From contig JAKBBK010000007.1 in NCBI GenBank assembly GCA_021808525.1, positions 16,335 through 80,334 of the forward strand: a stretch of DNA of 64,000 nucleotides. Reading direction: 5' to 3'. Positions 1-7,931 of the stretch are shown here, piece after piece. The stretch's first letter is position 1. Each line of letters opens with the position of its first letter. The notes under the pieces are model-generated. The model searched no databases and was not told the origin of the DNA. It saw only the letters and a list, made by a program, of their open reading frames with translations. The translations under genes were made by a program, and so were the position numbers. This DNA is from Pseudomonadota bacterium (lineage in GTDB: Bacteria > Pseudomonadota > Gammaproteobacteria > Burkholderiales > Burkholderiaceae_C).

Positions 1-1
1 C

Positions 2-733
2 TGGCTGGCACGCCAGGGTCGCATCGAGGAGGCCGAGCGCATCGTCGCGGAACTCGAGCGCCGCGTCATGGCCGAGGGGCACGCGAGCTTGCCCGAGCCC
101 GAGGTCCAGGGCCGCGAGGTCTCGGGCACCGGCAGCTTCGGCGAGATCTTCTCGCCCACCTACCTGCGCCGCACGGTGATCATGTCCATTTTCAACATGG
201 CGCAGGTCGTGGGCTTCTACGGCTTCGCCGCCTGGGTGCCCTCGCTGCTGATCAGCCGCGGCGTGCACGTGACCACCAGCCTGCAGTACGCCTTCATCAT
301 CGCCATCGCCAACCCCTTCGGCCCGCTGCTGGGCATGCTGTTCGCCGACCGCGTCGAGCGCAAGACCCAGATCTGCATCGCGCTGGTGCTCATGGCCCTG
401 GCCATCGCGCTGTTCGCGCAGGCCAGCGAGCCGGCCGTGCTGATCGGGCTGGGGGTGTTGTTCACGCTGTCGTCGAACGTCATGTCCTTCGCGTACCACG
501 GCTACCAGTCGGAGGTGTTCCCGACCCGCATCCGTGCCCGCGCGGTGGGCTTCGTGTACGCCTGGAGCCGCATCGCCGCGGCCTTCGCCGGCCTGGCCAT
601 CGGCATCCTGCTGCACGGCTGGGGCGTGCCTGGCGTGGCCACCTTCATCGCCATCTCCATGGCCGTGGGCTTCGCGATGATCCTGCTGGGGCCGGCCACC
701 CGCGGCCGTTCGCTGGAATCCATCAACGAGTAA
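2..733 (+). CDS. MFS transporter, 3' part (5' end outside window)
   Basis: The open frame runs in from the left edge, so the N-terminal half is missing. The visible part starts with a cytoplasmic-loop motif (WLARQGRIEEAERIV) that in sugar and aromatic-acid MFS carriers lies between helices 6 and 7. Roughly six hydrophobic segments follow, with an RTVIMSIFNMAQ helix start and the ADRVERK loop typical of the second MFS half. It would be an inner-membrane secondary transporter of the sugar/metabolite:H+ symporter type; the substrate cannot be read from this fragment. A G+C-rich hairpin (742-747 with 756-761) follows the stop but lacks a T tract. Confidence 0.85.
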   Translation, partial: WLARQGRIEEAERIVAELERRVMAEGHASLPEPEVQGREVSGTGSFGEIFSPTYLRRTVIMSIFNMAQVVGFYGFAAWVPSLLISRGVHVTTSLQYAFIIAIANPFGPLLGMLFADRVERKTQICIALVLMALAIALFAQASEPAVLIGLGVLFTLSSNVMSFAYHGYQSEVFPTRIRARAVGFVYAWSRIAAAFAGLAIGILLHGWGVPGVATFIAISMAVGFAMILLGPATRGRSLESINE

Positions 734-806
734 GGCTGGAAGCCCCGGCGCTTCGCGGGGCCGCGGCGGGGCCCCGCGGCGCCCCGCCGCCTCGGGCGCG
801 CGCCCT

Positions 807-1487
807 TCAATCGCCGCCGACCAGCGCGGCGACGAATTCGCGCAACAACTGCAGCCGGCCCGTGAAAAAATGGTCCGCGCCCGGCACCACGAACACCGGA
901 TGCGCCGGCTCGCGCGACCACTCCATCAAGGCGCGCAGCGGCGCGCGCTCGTCGAGTTCGCCGTGCACCAGCCAGGCGCCGGGCACCGCCGCGGGTTCGT
1001 AGCTGCGCCAGTCCTGCACCTGGCCCACCGGCATGCCGGCCAGCAGTACGTGCAGCGCCGGATCGCCGGCCGCGGCCATCCTCGCCGCAACGTGCGACTG
1101 CACGTATGCCCCGAAGGAAAACCCCATCAAGGCCAGCGGCAGGCCGGGGTGCTCGGCGCGCGCCTGCGCGGCCAGGGCCAGCAGGTCCTCGGTTTCCCCC
1201 GCGCCATGGTCGTGGCGGCCTTCGCTGGCTCCCACCCCGCGGAAATTCGGCCGCAGCGCCAGCCAGCCCTGGTCGCGCAGGGCGTGCGCGAGCACATGCG
1301 GCACCTTGTGGCGGGCACTGCCTCCGAGCAGGGGTTGCGGGTGCGCCACCAGGGCGACGCCCCGCGGCTGCCGAGCCGGCGGGTCGAGCAGGATCTCGAT
1401 GCGCCCGGCCGCCCCCGCGCCCCAGACGGTACGAGTGGCCGATGGCGGCGCGGCGCGGCGCGGGCTGGATTCGGAGGGCACGGGCAT
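807..1487 (-). CDS. alpha/beta hydrolase
   Basis: 226-residue alpha/beta-hydrolase of the short CocE/dienelactone-hydrolase-like type. An early HPQPLLGG strand-loop supplies the oxyanion region, the nucleophile elbow is GFSFG (Ser as nucleophile), followed by an acid in HGELDE and a His in GADHFF close to the C-terminus, so the Ser-Asp-His triad is complete. It is probably a cytoplasmic esterase or acyl hydrolase with unknown substrate. It is divergent from the small membrane-protein gene at 1564, and a perfect inverted repeat lies between them. Confidence 0.85.
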   Translation of the reverse strand: MPVPSESSPRRAAPPSATRTVWGAGAAGRIEILLDPPARQPRGVALVAHPQPLLGGSARHKVPHVLAHALRDQGWLALRPNFRGVGASEGRHDHGAGETEDLLALAAQARAEHPGLPLALMGFSFGAYVQSHVAARMAAAGDPALHVLLAGMPVGQVQDWRSYEPAAVPGAWLVHGELDERAPLRALMEWSREPAHPVFVVPGADHFFTGRLQLLREFVAALVGGD

Positions 1488-1516
1488 GACGAGAAAGGAC
1501 GGCGGGGCGCTTGCGC

Positions 1517-1543
1517 TACCCTATGCGGCAACACCATAGGGTA
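1517..1543. promoter_or_regulatory. Inverted repeat between divergent genes, possible operator
   Basis: Two 9-bp arms (TACCCTATG and CATAGGGTA) are perfectly complementary with a 9-bp spacer, centred between the divergent hydrolase and small membrane-protein genes. The position suits a regulator binding site controlling one or both. The half-site CATAGGGTA occurs again near 31110. No regulator can be assigned. Confidence 0.4.
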
Positions 1544-1563
1544 TTGCAAAGCCGTCGCCGCCG

Positions 1564-1752
1564 ATGAATCCCGCGCTCTCCCGTTTTCGCTATGTCATCG
1601 CCGCCGCCGTGGGCGTGGGCGCCGCGCTGGTCGTGGACTGGCTGTTCGTGCCCCCCGGCTGGCGCCTGCTGCTCGGGCTGGGCATGAGCCTGTCGCTGGG
1701 CTTCGCCGGGGTGTTCTTCGCGGCCATGACCGACCCCCGGCTGCGCCGCTGA
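1564..1752 (+). CDS. small two-helix membrane protein
   Basis: 62 residues with two predicted membrane helices (about residues 9-29 and 33-54), a short charged N-terminus and a basic tail. No family recognised. The frame is supported by its hydrophobic periodicity, by the promoter-like region upstream and by the absence of a competing frame. It ends 18 bp before the convergent btuB-like gene. Confidence 0.5.
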   Translation: MNPALSRFRYVIAAAVGVGAALVVDWLFVPPGWRLLLGLGMSLSLGFAGVFFAAMTDPRLRR

Positions 1753-1769
1753 CCCGGAGGCCCGCCGGC

Positions 1770-3668
1770 TCAGGCGCCCACCGGGGTCCAGGTCAGCTCC
1801 AGGAACACGCCCAGCGGCTGGGTCTCGTAGCCGTAGTTGGTCTGGTAGTGGCGGTCGAACAGGTTGTCCACCCGCAGGCGCCAGCTCCACTCGCGGGTGA
1901 TGTTGCGCCCGGCGCTCAGGTCGACCACCGCGTAGGACCCGAGGGTGGTGGCGCCGAAGGGGTCGTAGCGCGGACCCGAATAATGCACTTCCGAGCCCAG
2001 CAGCAGGCCCCCCACCTCGCGCTGCAGGCCGGCATTGGCCAGGGTGTGCGGCACCAGCGGGATGGTCGCGCCCCCCGCTCCGGCAGAGGTGTTGACCGGA
2101 TCCTGCAGGGTCAGGTTGCCGTGCCAGCGCCAGTCTCCACGAGACCCGCGCAGGCTCAGCTCCAGTCCCCGCGTGCGCGTGCTGTCGAGGTTCTGGAACT
2201 GGCCGATGAAATTCACCGGGTCCACGGTCGCGTAGGCCCACTGATCGGTGGCCATGGTCTGGAACAGCGTGGCGCGCAGGTACTGCGCGCCACGCGCCCA
2301 TTGCAACCCGGCCTCGACCGAATGCGCCCTCTCGGGCTTCAGCGCGGGGTTGGGAATGGTGCCGAACATGCCCGGCACCTGGTAGTACAGATAGCCCAGC
2401 GGAGGCGCGTTGAAGGCCGTGGACGCATCGGCCAGCAGCTTGAAGCCGCCGCCCACCGGACGCCCCCAGCCCAGGTAGGCGGTGTCCTGCCCGGAAAACC
2501 CGCCGACCTCGTCATGGCGCAGGTTCAGCTGAACTTCGTTGCCGGCCAGCGTGCCGTCGAGGCCGGCGAACACCGCGTTGGCGTGGCGGCTGACCGAGGG
2601 AATGCCGCCGCTGCCGTCGCTGTCGATGGACTGGCGCTGCAGGTCCAGCCCGCCGGTGGCGGTCCACGCGGAGTTCAGGCGCACGACGTTGCGCCACTCC
2701 AGCTGGTCGATGCGCGTGCGATAGTCCGCCGCATAGGCGCCGCCGAAGCTGCTGCGCGTGGTCTGCTCCGACAGGCTCAGGTGCGAGGTCCAGGCCTGGG
2801 TGAAGCGGTCGTCGGAATGCAGCCCGAACAGGCTCTGGTGCGTGCTGCCGCCGACGGTGCCGTTGTCATAGGTGTAGCGCCCCAGGCTGTCGTAGGCCAG
2901 CAGGCCCAGCTCGTGCCCCGGCGCGAGCTTGTGGCGAATGGACAGGTTCGCGGTGTTGTTGCGGTAGCCGTCGGAGGCATCGGGCAGGCCCGATTGCAAC
3001 GGGTCCTGCGAGGGGATGCCCTGCGTGGTGTAGCGGCTGAAACCGCCTTGCAGCTCGGTGCGCCCCACGCTGGCGTCGGCCTCGACGGAGGTGCTCGCCG
3101 TGCCCTGGCTGCCGCCGCCCACCGACACGCTGGCATGCGGCCCGGAGCCCGCGCCTCGGGTGGTGATCAGCACCACGCCCCCCACCGCGCCGGAGCCGTA
3201 GATCGCCGAGACATTGCCGCGAATCACCTCGACGCGCTCGATCTGCCGGGTCTGCAGGTTGCTGAGGTAGGCATTGCCGGTGGAGTCCTGCGCGTTCATC
3301 GGCACGCCGTCGAGCAGCACCAGCACATTGGGGCCGCTGAAGCCCCGGATGAACACATTGCCGCTCTGGCCCGGCCCCCCCGCGCTGGTGATCTGCACGC
3401 CCACGACCTGGCGCAGCAGGCTGCCCAGGTTGTGCGCGCCCGAGGCCTCGATGTCCTCGCGCGTGAGCACGCTCACGCTGGGCAGCGCGGCGCTCAGGGG
3501 CTGCGCGTAGGTCGAGGCCGACACGACCACCGGCGGCAGCACGACGGCAGGCTGGGCCTGGGCGCCGGCCCAGGCGCATGCGCCCAGCAGCGCGAGCAGG
3601 CGCGGGCGCGCGGACAAGCCGCCGGCGGCGGCACGGAACTTCGGGAAACGATGGCGACGATGGCCCAT
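1770..3668 (-). CDS. btuB: TonB-dependent outer-membrane receptor, vitamin B12 (BtuB) type
   Basis: About 632 residues from the chosen start. A signal peptide (MGHRRHRF..., cleavage near AQAQPAV) is followed by a plug domain with SVSVLTREDIEASGA, the NVFIRGF and VLVLLDGVPMN strands and IERVEVIRG, then a 22-strand-type barrel ending in an aromatic strand. Length and plug motifs fit BtuB-like receptors. The frame continues open for 85 codons upstream, but that part overlaps the cobalamin riboswitch, so ATG at 3668 was chosen. The riboswitch strongly indicates a corrinoid substrate, which would be passed by TonB-ExbBD energy to a periplasmic binding protein. No btuCDF or other B12 genes are in the window. 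Confidence 0.85.
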   Translation of the reverse strand: MGHRRHRFPKFRAAAGGLSARPRLLALLGACAWAGAQAQPAVVLPPVVVSASTYAQPLSAALPSVSVLTREDIEASGAHNLGSLLRQVVGVQITSAGGPGQSGNVFIRGFSGPNVLVLLDGVPMNAQDSTGNAYLSNLQTRQIERVEVIRGNVSAIYGSGAVGGVVLITTRGAGSGPHASVSVGGGSQGTASTSVEADASVGRTELQGGFSRYTTQGIPSQDPLQSGLPDASDGYRNNTANLSIRHKLAPGHELGLLAYDSLGRYTYDNGTVGGSTHQSLFGLHSDDRFTQAWTSHLSLSEQTTRSSFGGAYAADYRTRIDQLEWRNVVRLNSAWTATGGLDLQRQSIDSDGSGGIPSVSRHANAVFAGLDGTLAGNEVQLNLRHDEVGGFSGQDTAYLGWGRPVGGGFKLLADASTAFNAPPLGYLYYQVPGMFGTIPNPALKPERAHSVEAGLQWARGAQYLRATLFQTMATDQWAYATVDPVNFIGQFQNLDSTRTRGLELSLRGSRGDWRWHGNLTLQDPVNTSAGAGGATIPLVPHTLANAGLQREVGGLLLGSEVHYSGPRYDPFGATTLGSYAVVDLSAGRNITREWSWRLRVDNLFDRHYQTNYGYETQPLGVFLELTWTPVGA

Positions 3669-3794
3669 GACGGACGACTCCAGGAGCAAGCACGTCCCGC
3701 GCCTCCCGCACGGGGTCTTGAACGCTGGAGCTCGCGCGCGGCATGCCGCGGCACGCGTGCCCGGCACGACTCCACCTACCGACCCCGGACGGCG

Positions 3795-3970
3795 AAGCCC
3801 CAACGTGTCGGCCGGTATCCGGGCTGGCGGCATGCCCGGACGGCCTTCCCGGGCGAACCCAGTGGCCTGCTTGTCCGGGCTCGGAACCAGGTTCCGGGCC
3901 GTTGACCGTTGCGGGGGCAGCACAGGCCGGGAGCGGCAGCGCCGGACTCCTCCTGTTTCCCGTTTAACGT
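3795..3970 (-). promoter_or_regulatory. cobalamin (AdoCbl) riboswitch upstream of btuB
   Basis: Read on the minus strand the leader contains the hallmark segments in order: the GCTGCCCCCGCAAC box (plus-strand 3908-3921), the GCCACTGGG...GGGAAGG element (about 3842-3866) and a B12-box-like AGCCCGGATACCGGCC (about 3810-3825). These match the conserved core of cobalamin riboswitches. It should repress btuB when adenosylcobalamin is plentiful. The ends are approximate because no folding was run. Confidence 0.9.
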
Positions 3971-4096
3971 GGCATCGCGAACGCGACGCCAGCGCACCAA
4001 CGCGACGAAGTCTAGCAGCGGTACGTCGGCCGCCCCGGCGAAGACATGCAGCGAATTGACGATGAGGTCCGGGCTCTCTTAGACTTCAATGCGTCC

Positions 4097-4160
4097 ATGG
4101 CGATGGAGTTCGCCATTCACAATCGCCCCGCATCACACGGGGGCTGATGACTCCTACCGG
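4097..4160 (+). promoter_or_regulatory. fluoride (crcB motif) riboswitch
   Basis: The segment shows the fluoride-aptamer core: GGCGATGGAGTTCGCC near its 5' end (4099-4114), a CGCC strand in the middle (4124-4127), and the closing GCTGATGACTCCTACC (4143-4158), close to the published crcB-motif consensus. It lies about 140 bp upstream of crcB, so fluoride binding would switch on the crcB-DUF190-MFS operon. A small G+C hairpin follows around 4162-4180 and may be part of the expression platform. Confidence 0.92.
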
Positions 4161-4298
4161 ACGCCGCGCAATGCGGCGGCAGCCAACCATGGAGGAGTCG
4201 AACCCACCCCTGTTCCCCACGCATGCCGCACGAGCCGGCTCCGCGCCGTGGCTCGCATACGTCCGCCCTTTCGGCGATTCTCGATCGAGATCCTCGAC

Positions 4299-4676
4299 AT
4301 GACCTACGTGTTCATCGCCATCTTCGCCATCCTCGGCGCCTTCGCGCGCTACGGCCAGACCCTGCTCGTGCAGGGCGTACTGGGCCGCGGCTTTCCCTTC
4401 GCGACCCTGTCGATCAACGTGCTGGGCTCCTTTCTCATGGGCTTCCTGTTCTTCCTCACCCTGGAGCGGGTGAACCTGCCCCCGGCGCTGCGCACCGGCA
4501 TCCTGACCGGCGGCCTGGGCGCCTACACCACCTTCTCCACCTTCTCCCTGGAGACCCTCAACCTCCTGGAAGGCGGAGAATGGACCAGGGCGGTGCTGTA
4601 CGTCGCCGCATCGGTGCTGCTTTCGATCGCCGCGGTGATCCTCGGCGCCTACCTGTCTCGCAACCTGGGAGCCTGA
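4299..4676 (+). CDS. crcB: fluoride channel Fluc/CrcB
   Basis: 125 residues, four hydrophobic helices, typical Fluc length. Diagnostic motifs are NVLGSFLMGF in helix 2 and GGLGAYTTFSTFS in helix 3, which carries the Phe/Thr residues lining the fluoride pore. The protein acts as an antiparallel dimer in the inner membrane and exports F-. The start was set at ATG 4299 because it begins directly with the first helix; the longer frame upstream overlaps the leader. It is first gene of a fluoride-riboswitch operon and is followed 2 bp later by the DUF190 gene. Confidence 0.95.
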   Translation: MTYVFIAIFAILGAFARYGQTLLVQGVLGRGFPFATLSINVLGSFLMGFLFFLTLERVNLPPALRTGILTGGLGAYTTFSTFSLETLNLLEGGEWTRAVLYVAASVLLSIAAVILGAYLSRNLGA

Positions 4677-4678
4677 GC

Positions 4679-4993
4679 ATGAAGGACGTGACCATCGCCC
4701 GCATCTACATCAAGGAAGGCGACAAGGTGCAGGGCCACAACCTGATGCAGCAGATCTTTCGCCTGCTGCACGAGGAGCACAAGGTGCACGGGGTCACCGT
4801 GTTCCGCGGCATCGCGGGCTTCGGCAGCCACGGCGAGGTGCATGCCGACGACCTGCTGCGCCTGGCCGTGCACCTGCCCCTGGTGCTGGAGTTCTACGAT
4901 TCGCCCGAAGTGGTGGCCGACGTGCTGCCCCGCATCCAGCAGATGGTGCCGGCCGGGCACATCGTGTCCTGGCAGGCGCGCTGCGGAGCCTGA
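4679..4993 (+). CDS. DUF190 family protein
   Basis: 104 residues matching the DUF190 family: a PII-like ferredoxin fold with RIYIKEGDK at the start, the HGVTVFRGIAGFG core and a C-terminal LPLVLEFYDSPE segment. DUF190 genes are commonly found next to crcB, and here the gene starts two bases after the crcB stop, so the two are co-transcribed under the fluoride riboswitch. A regulatory or sensing role on CrcB by analogy with PII proteins is an inference, not demonstrated by the sequence. Confidence 0.88.
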   Translation: MKDVTIARIYIKEGDKVQGHNLMQQIFRLLHEEHKVHGVTVFRGIAGFGSHGEVHADDLLRLAVHLPLVLEFYDSPEVVADVLPRIQQMVPAGHIVSWQARCGA

Positions 4994-4998
4994 ACCGC

Positions 4999-6270
4999 AT
5001 GGAGCCCTCGCCGCGGGAATCGGAGCAGGAGCACCGGCAGTCACCGGGCCGCTGGCTCAACGCCACGGTGGCCGGCGCCGGCATCACCAGCGCGCTGGGA
5101 GACTTCTGCTACGAGACCACCACCGTCATGCTGCCCGGTTTCCTGGCCGCGCTGGGCCTGCCCGCCAGCGCGCTGGGCACCATCGAGGGCCTGGCCGACG
5201 CGGTGGCCAGTTTCACGCGCATGGGCGCGGGGCATGCCGCCGACCGGCTCGGCCACCGCAAGCTGCTGGTGGTGCTGGGCTACGCGATGACCCCGCTGGG
5301 CCAGGCGCTGATCGCGCTGGCGGCCGGCTGGCCGCTGATCCTGCTCGGGCGCCTGGTGTCCTGGTTCGGCAAGGGCCTGCGCGGGCCGCTGCGCGACGCC
5401 ATCGTGATCCAGGCGGTGCAGCCCCACACCAAGGGTCGGGCCTTCGGATTTCACCGCGCGGCGGACACCGTGGGCGCGGTGCTCGGCCCCCTTCTGGGCG
5501 TGGCCCTGCTCGGCTGGGCGCAGCGCCTGCACTGGCACGGCACGACCGCTCCGTTCCGCCTGGTGCTGTGGCTGTCGATCCTGCCCGGCCTGCTGGCCGT
5601 GCTGGCCTTCGTGCTGCTGGTGCGCGACCCGATGCACTCGCCGAACCCCCGGGCGAGTTTCCTGGGCTCGCTGCGCGAACTGCCCCCCGGCTTCCGGCGC
5701 TACCTCGGAGCCGTCGGGCTGTTCGGCGCCGGGGACTTCTCGGCCTCGCTGCTGATCCTGGCCGCGACCACCTTGCTGGCGCCCTCGCTGGGCATGCTGC
5801 GCGCGGCGCAGGTGGCCGGGCTGCTGTACGTGTGGCGCAACATCGTGCAGGTCGTGGCCTCCTACCCCATCGGCTGGCTGGCCGACCGTTTCGGCCACAT
5901 GCGCCTGCTGCGCGCGGGCTATGCACTGGGGGTCGCCACCGCCCTGCTCGCCGCCCTGGCCTTCGGGATGCATGCGCATGGCATGGTGCTGCTGGGCACG
6001 CTGTTCCTGCTCTCCGGCCTGTACGTGGCGATCGAGGAAGCGCTGGAGCCCACGGTGAGCGCGGAAATGCTGCGCGCCGAGGGCCTGGTCACCGGATATG
6101 CCGCCCTGGGCACGGTCAACGGGGTCGCGCGCCTGGTCTCCAGCAGCCTGGTCGGCCTGGTGTGGACGGCCGCCTCGGCGGCACTGGCCTTCGGGCTGGC
6201 CGCCCTGCTCATGGCCGGCGGCACCGCGGCGCTGCTGCGCGAGGCCGGCGCTCCGCGTCGCCAGGCTTGA
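4999..6270 (+). CDS. MFS transporter in the fluoride operon
   Basis: 423 residues with about 12 hydrophobic segments and the MFS signature loop between helices 2 and 3 (HAADRLGHRK), repeated as LADRFGHMR in the second half. N-terminal LGDFCYETTTVMLPGFL resembles drug/metabolite efflux members of the family. It begins 5 bp after the DUF190 stop and so belongs to the fluoride-responsive transcript. It may export another compound formed or needed under fluoride stress; the substrate is unknown. Confidence 0.8.
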   Translation: MEPSPRESEQEHRQSPGRWLNATVAGAGITSALGDFCYETTTVMLPGFLAALGLPASALGTIEGLADAVASFTRMGAGHAADRLGHRKLLVVLGYAMTPLGQALIALAAGWPLILLGRLVSWFGKGLRGPLRDAIVIQAVQPHTKGRAFGFHRAADTVGAVLGPLLGVALLGWAQRLHWHGTTAPFRLVLWLSILPGLLAVLAFVLLVRDPMHSPNPRASFLGSLRELPPGFRRYLGAVGLFGAGDFSASLLILAATTLLAPSLGMLRAAQVAGLLYVWRNIVQVVASYPIGWLADRFGHMRLLRAGYALGVATALLAALAFGMHAHGMVLLGTLFLLSGLYVAIEEALEPTVSAEMLRAEGLVTGYAALGTVNGVARLVSSSLVGLVWTAASAALAFGLAALLMAGGTAALLREAGAPRRQA

Positions 6271-6410
6271 ACCTGGCGTCCTCGGCGCCGCAACTGCGCG
6301 AGCCGGGCAGCAGGTCCCGGTCGACCAGGCGGATCTCGATGTCCGGGGATGCCCGCCGGACACGATAGTCAGGCAGCCGCAAGGGGCTTGCAGTTGGCAC
6401 GACCATTTCA

Positions 6411-6440
6411 CCTGCCGTGACGCCGCCTGCCGTGACGCCG
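6411..6440 (+). repeat. 15-bp tandem duplication
   Basis: Unit CCTGCCGTGACGCCG occurs twice head to tail without a mismatch in the 272-bp gap between the MFS gene and the first HD gene. The rest of this gap shows no gene I can support. It probably arose by replication slippage. Confidence 0.6.
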
Positions 6441-6542
6441 CGACCGAGCGGGACGCGCCCCGCCGACGCGTGCAGTGCACGGCCGGAGCCGCGGGCCGCG
6501 TGCCGGCCCGTCCGGAACGATGACCCGCAGGAGCGATGAACC

Positions 6543-7217
6543 ATGCAGATCCCCCAAGCCGCGACCGATGCGCTGGATGCACTGCGCAACACCGTGCGGG
6601 CCATGTTCGGCCCCGACCTGGTCGCCCACGACTTCGGCCACATCGAGCGCGTCGAACGCAACGCCGCGCGACTGCTGGAAGCCGAGGCGGCCGACCGCTT
6701 CGTCGTCGGCGCGGCATGCCTGCTGCACGACCTGCACCGCATCCTCGAGCGCGACCGCGGTCACCACGTGGCGCCCGAGCAGGCCGACGCCGAGGTGCAT
6801 CGGCTGCTCACCGCGCAGGCCGTGGACGAAGCGACCATCCAGCATGTCTGCGCCTGCATCCACGCCACCGAGCGCTATCGCTGTGCCGGCGATCTCATCG
6901 ATGCGTCGGCGATGAGCGTGGAGCAGCGCATCGTGCGCGATGCCGACATGCTCGACGCCCTGGGCGCCATCGGCATCGCCCGCGCCTTCATGTTCGGGGG
7001 CCGACTGGGCGAACCGCTCTGGGTCGCCGGACCGGTCGGCGGCAGTTTCCGGCACGGACGCGCCACCTCGGTGGTGCACCATTTCCACGAGAAGCTGCTC
7101 GGGCTGCATGGAGAAATGCTCACCGACATGGGCCGGCGCATCGCCCTGGAACGCACCCGCCGCATGCGTGAATATCTGGATGCGCTGCGGGAAGAACTCG
7201 GCCTGAGCTCGTTCTGA
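6543..7217 (+). CDS. HD-domain phosphohydrolase (copy 1)
   Basis: 224 residues, YedJ-like HD superfamily. Metal ligands are visible as HDFGHIERV (residues about 29-37), LLHDLHR (HD pair, about 60-66), the IHATERY helix and the later RDADMLDALG aspartate. Such proteins hydrolyse phosphate esters of small molecules or nucleotides; the substrate is not known. By eye it is roughly three-quarters identical to the protein at 10468-11151, the two bracketing a cassette of other genes. Its start is the ATG after an AGGAGCGATGAACC stretch that offers a Shine-Dalgarno sequence. Confidence 0.85.
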   Translation: MQIPQAATDALDALRNTVRAMFGPDLVAHDFGHIERVERNAARLLEAEAADRFVVGAACLLHDLHRILERDRGHHVAPEQADAEVHRLLTAQAVDEATIQHVCACIHATERYRCAGDLIDASAMSVEQRIVRDADMLDALGAIGIARAFMFGGRLGEPLWVAGPVGGSFRHGRATSVVHHFHEKLLGLHGEMLTDMGRRIALERTRRMREYLDALREELGLSSF

Positions 7218-7262
7218 TCTCCGGGGCGGGCCGGGCGCGGCGCGGCCCGGCCCTCGGTGCGT

Positions 7263-7779
7263 TCAGAGAAAAAACGCGGGCCCCGCGGACAGGATTTCCT
7301 GATGGTGCACGACCACGCTGTCCCGGTCGATGAGGATCACCGAGAAGCCCGGCGCGTCATGCAAACCAGGTACGTCGGTCGAACGGGTGACCAGGTCGAG
7401 CGCCACTTGATGATTGGTGGACTTGCAGCAGGAATCGCCCCTGCTCGGTATCGACGGCCTGCTGCAGAAAACCGTCAGCCTGCGAGTGCTCGGGCGGCAG
7501 CGCCTGCACCAGCACCGATCGGGCATCGTGATTGCCGGCCAGGAAGCGGCAGGGCATGGGCAGGCCCGCCGCCAGGTCCGCCGCCAGGTCCGCCAGTTGG
7601 CGATAGGCCTGGATCGTTGCTCCCTCCGCCAGATCCCCCGTGAACAGGCACAGGCGCGCATCGGCGTGCTCGTGGCGGATGGTGTGGATCGCGGCGGCGA
7701 GACGGTCCCTGGGCGAGGACCCGAAGAGCAGGCGATCGTCGCCAGTCAGGTGGATGTCGCTGATCTGCGGAATCTTCAC
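7263..7779 (-). pseudogene. metallophosphoesterase (CpdA/Icc-like), internally deleted
   Basis: From a GTG at 7779 the frame encodes the N-terminal half of a calcineurin-like phosphodiesterase: QISDIHL, then FTGDLAE and LAGNHDAR, which supply metal ligands. It then stops matching after about the VDTEQGRF segment. The family's C-terminal strand pair (HQVALDLVTRSTDVPG and DAPGFSVILIDRD) follows in a different frame, ending at 7263. The central part, about 90 residues with the GH.H metal-binding motif, is missing. A deletion plus frame change makes this a dead gene. An intact copy would hydrolyse cyclic or other nucleotides. Confidence 0.75.
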
Positions 7780-7931
7780 GGTGGGACGTGGGCATGGCGG
7801 CCGTGCGAAAGGCATGGACTTGTGCCGGCCCTGCACCCGATTCTGCACCAACCCGCAACCCAGCCTGCAAGTCGGGCTTATCCCCGTACGTCTGCACGGG
7901 GTTGCCACGCGGCGCCATCATGGGCGCCACC

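Noticed and set aside
742-761. Hairpin after the first MFS gene as a terminator
   Set aside because: The stem is good but no T tract follows; such hairpins are frequent by chance at this G+C content.
870-3905. 1011-codon open frame on the plus strand
   Set aside because: Runs antisense to the hydrolase and btuB genes, rich in Arg, Gly and His; a high-G+C shadow frame without family features.
6271-6542. Possible gene fragment on the minus strand upstream of the first HD gene
   Set aside because: A stretch reads like a protein remnant, but no family could be named and it has no start context.
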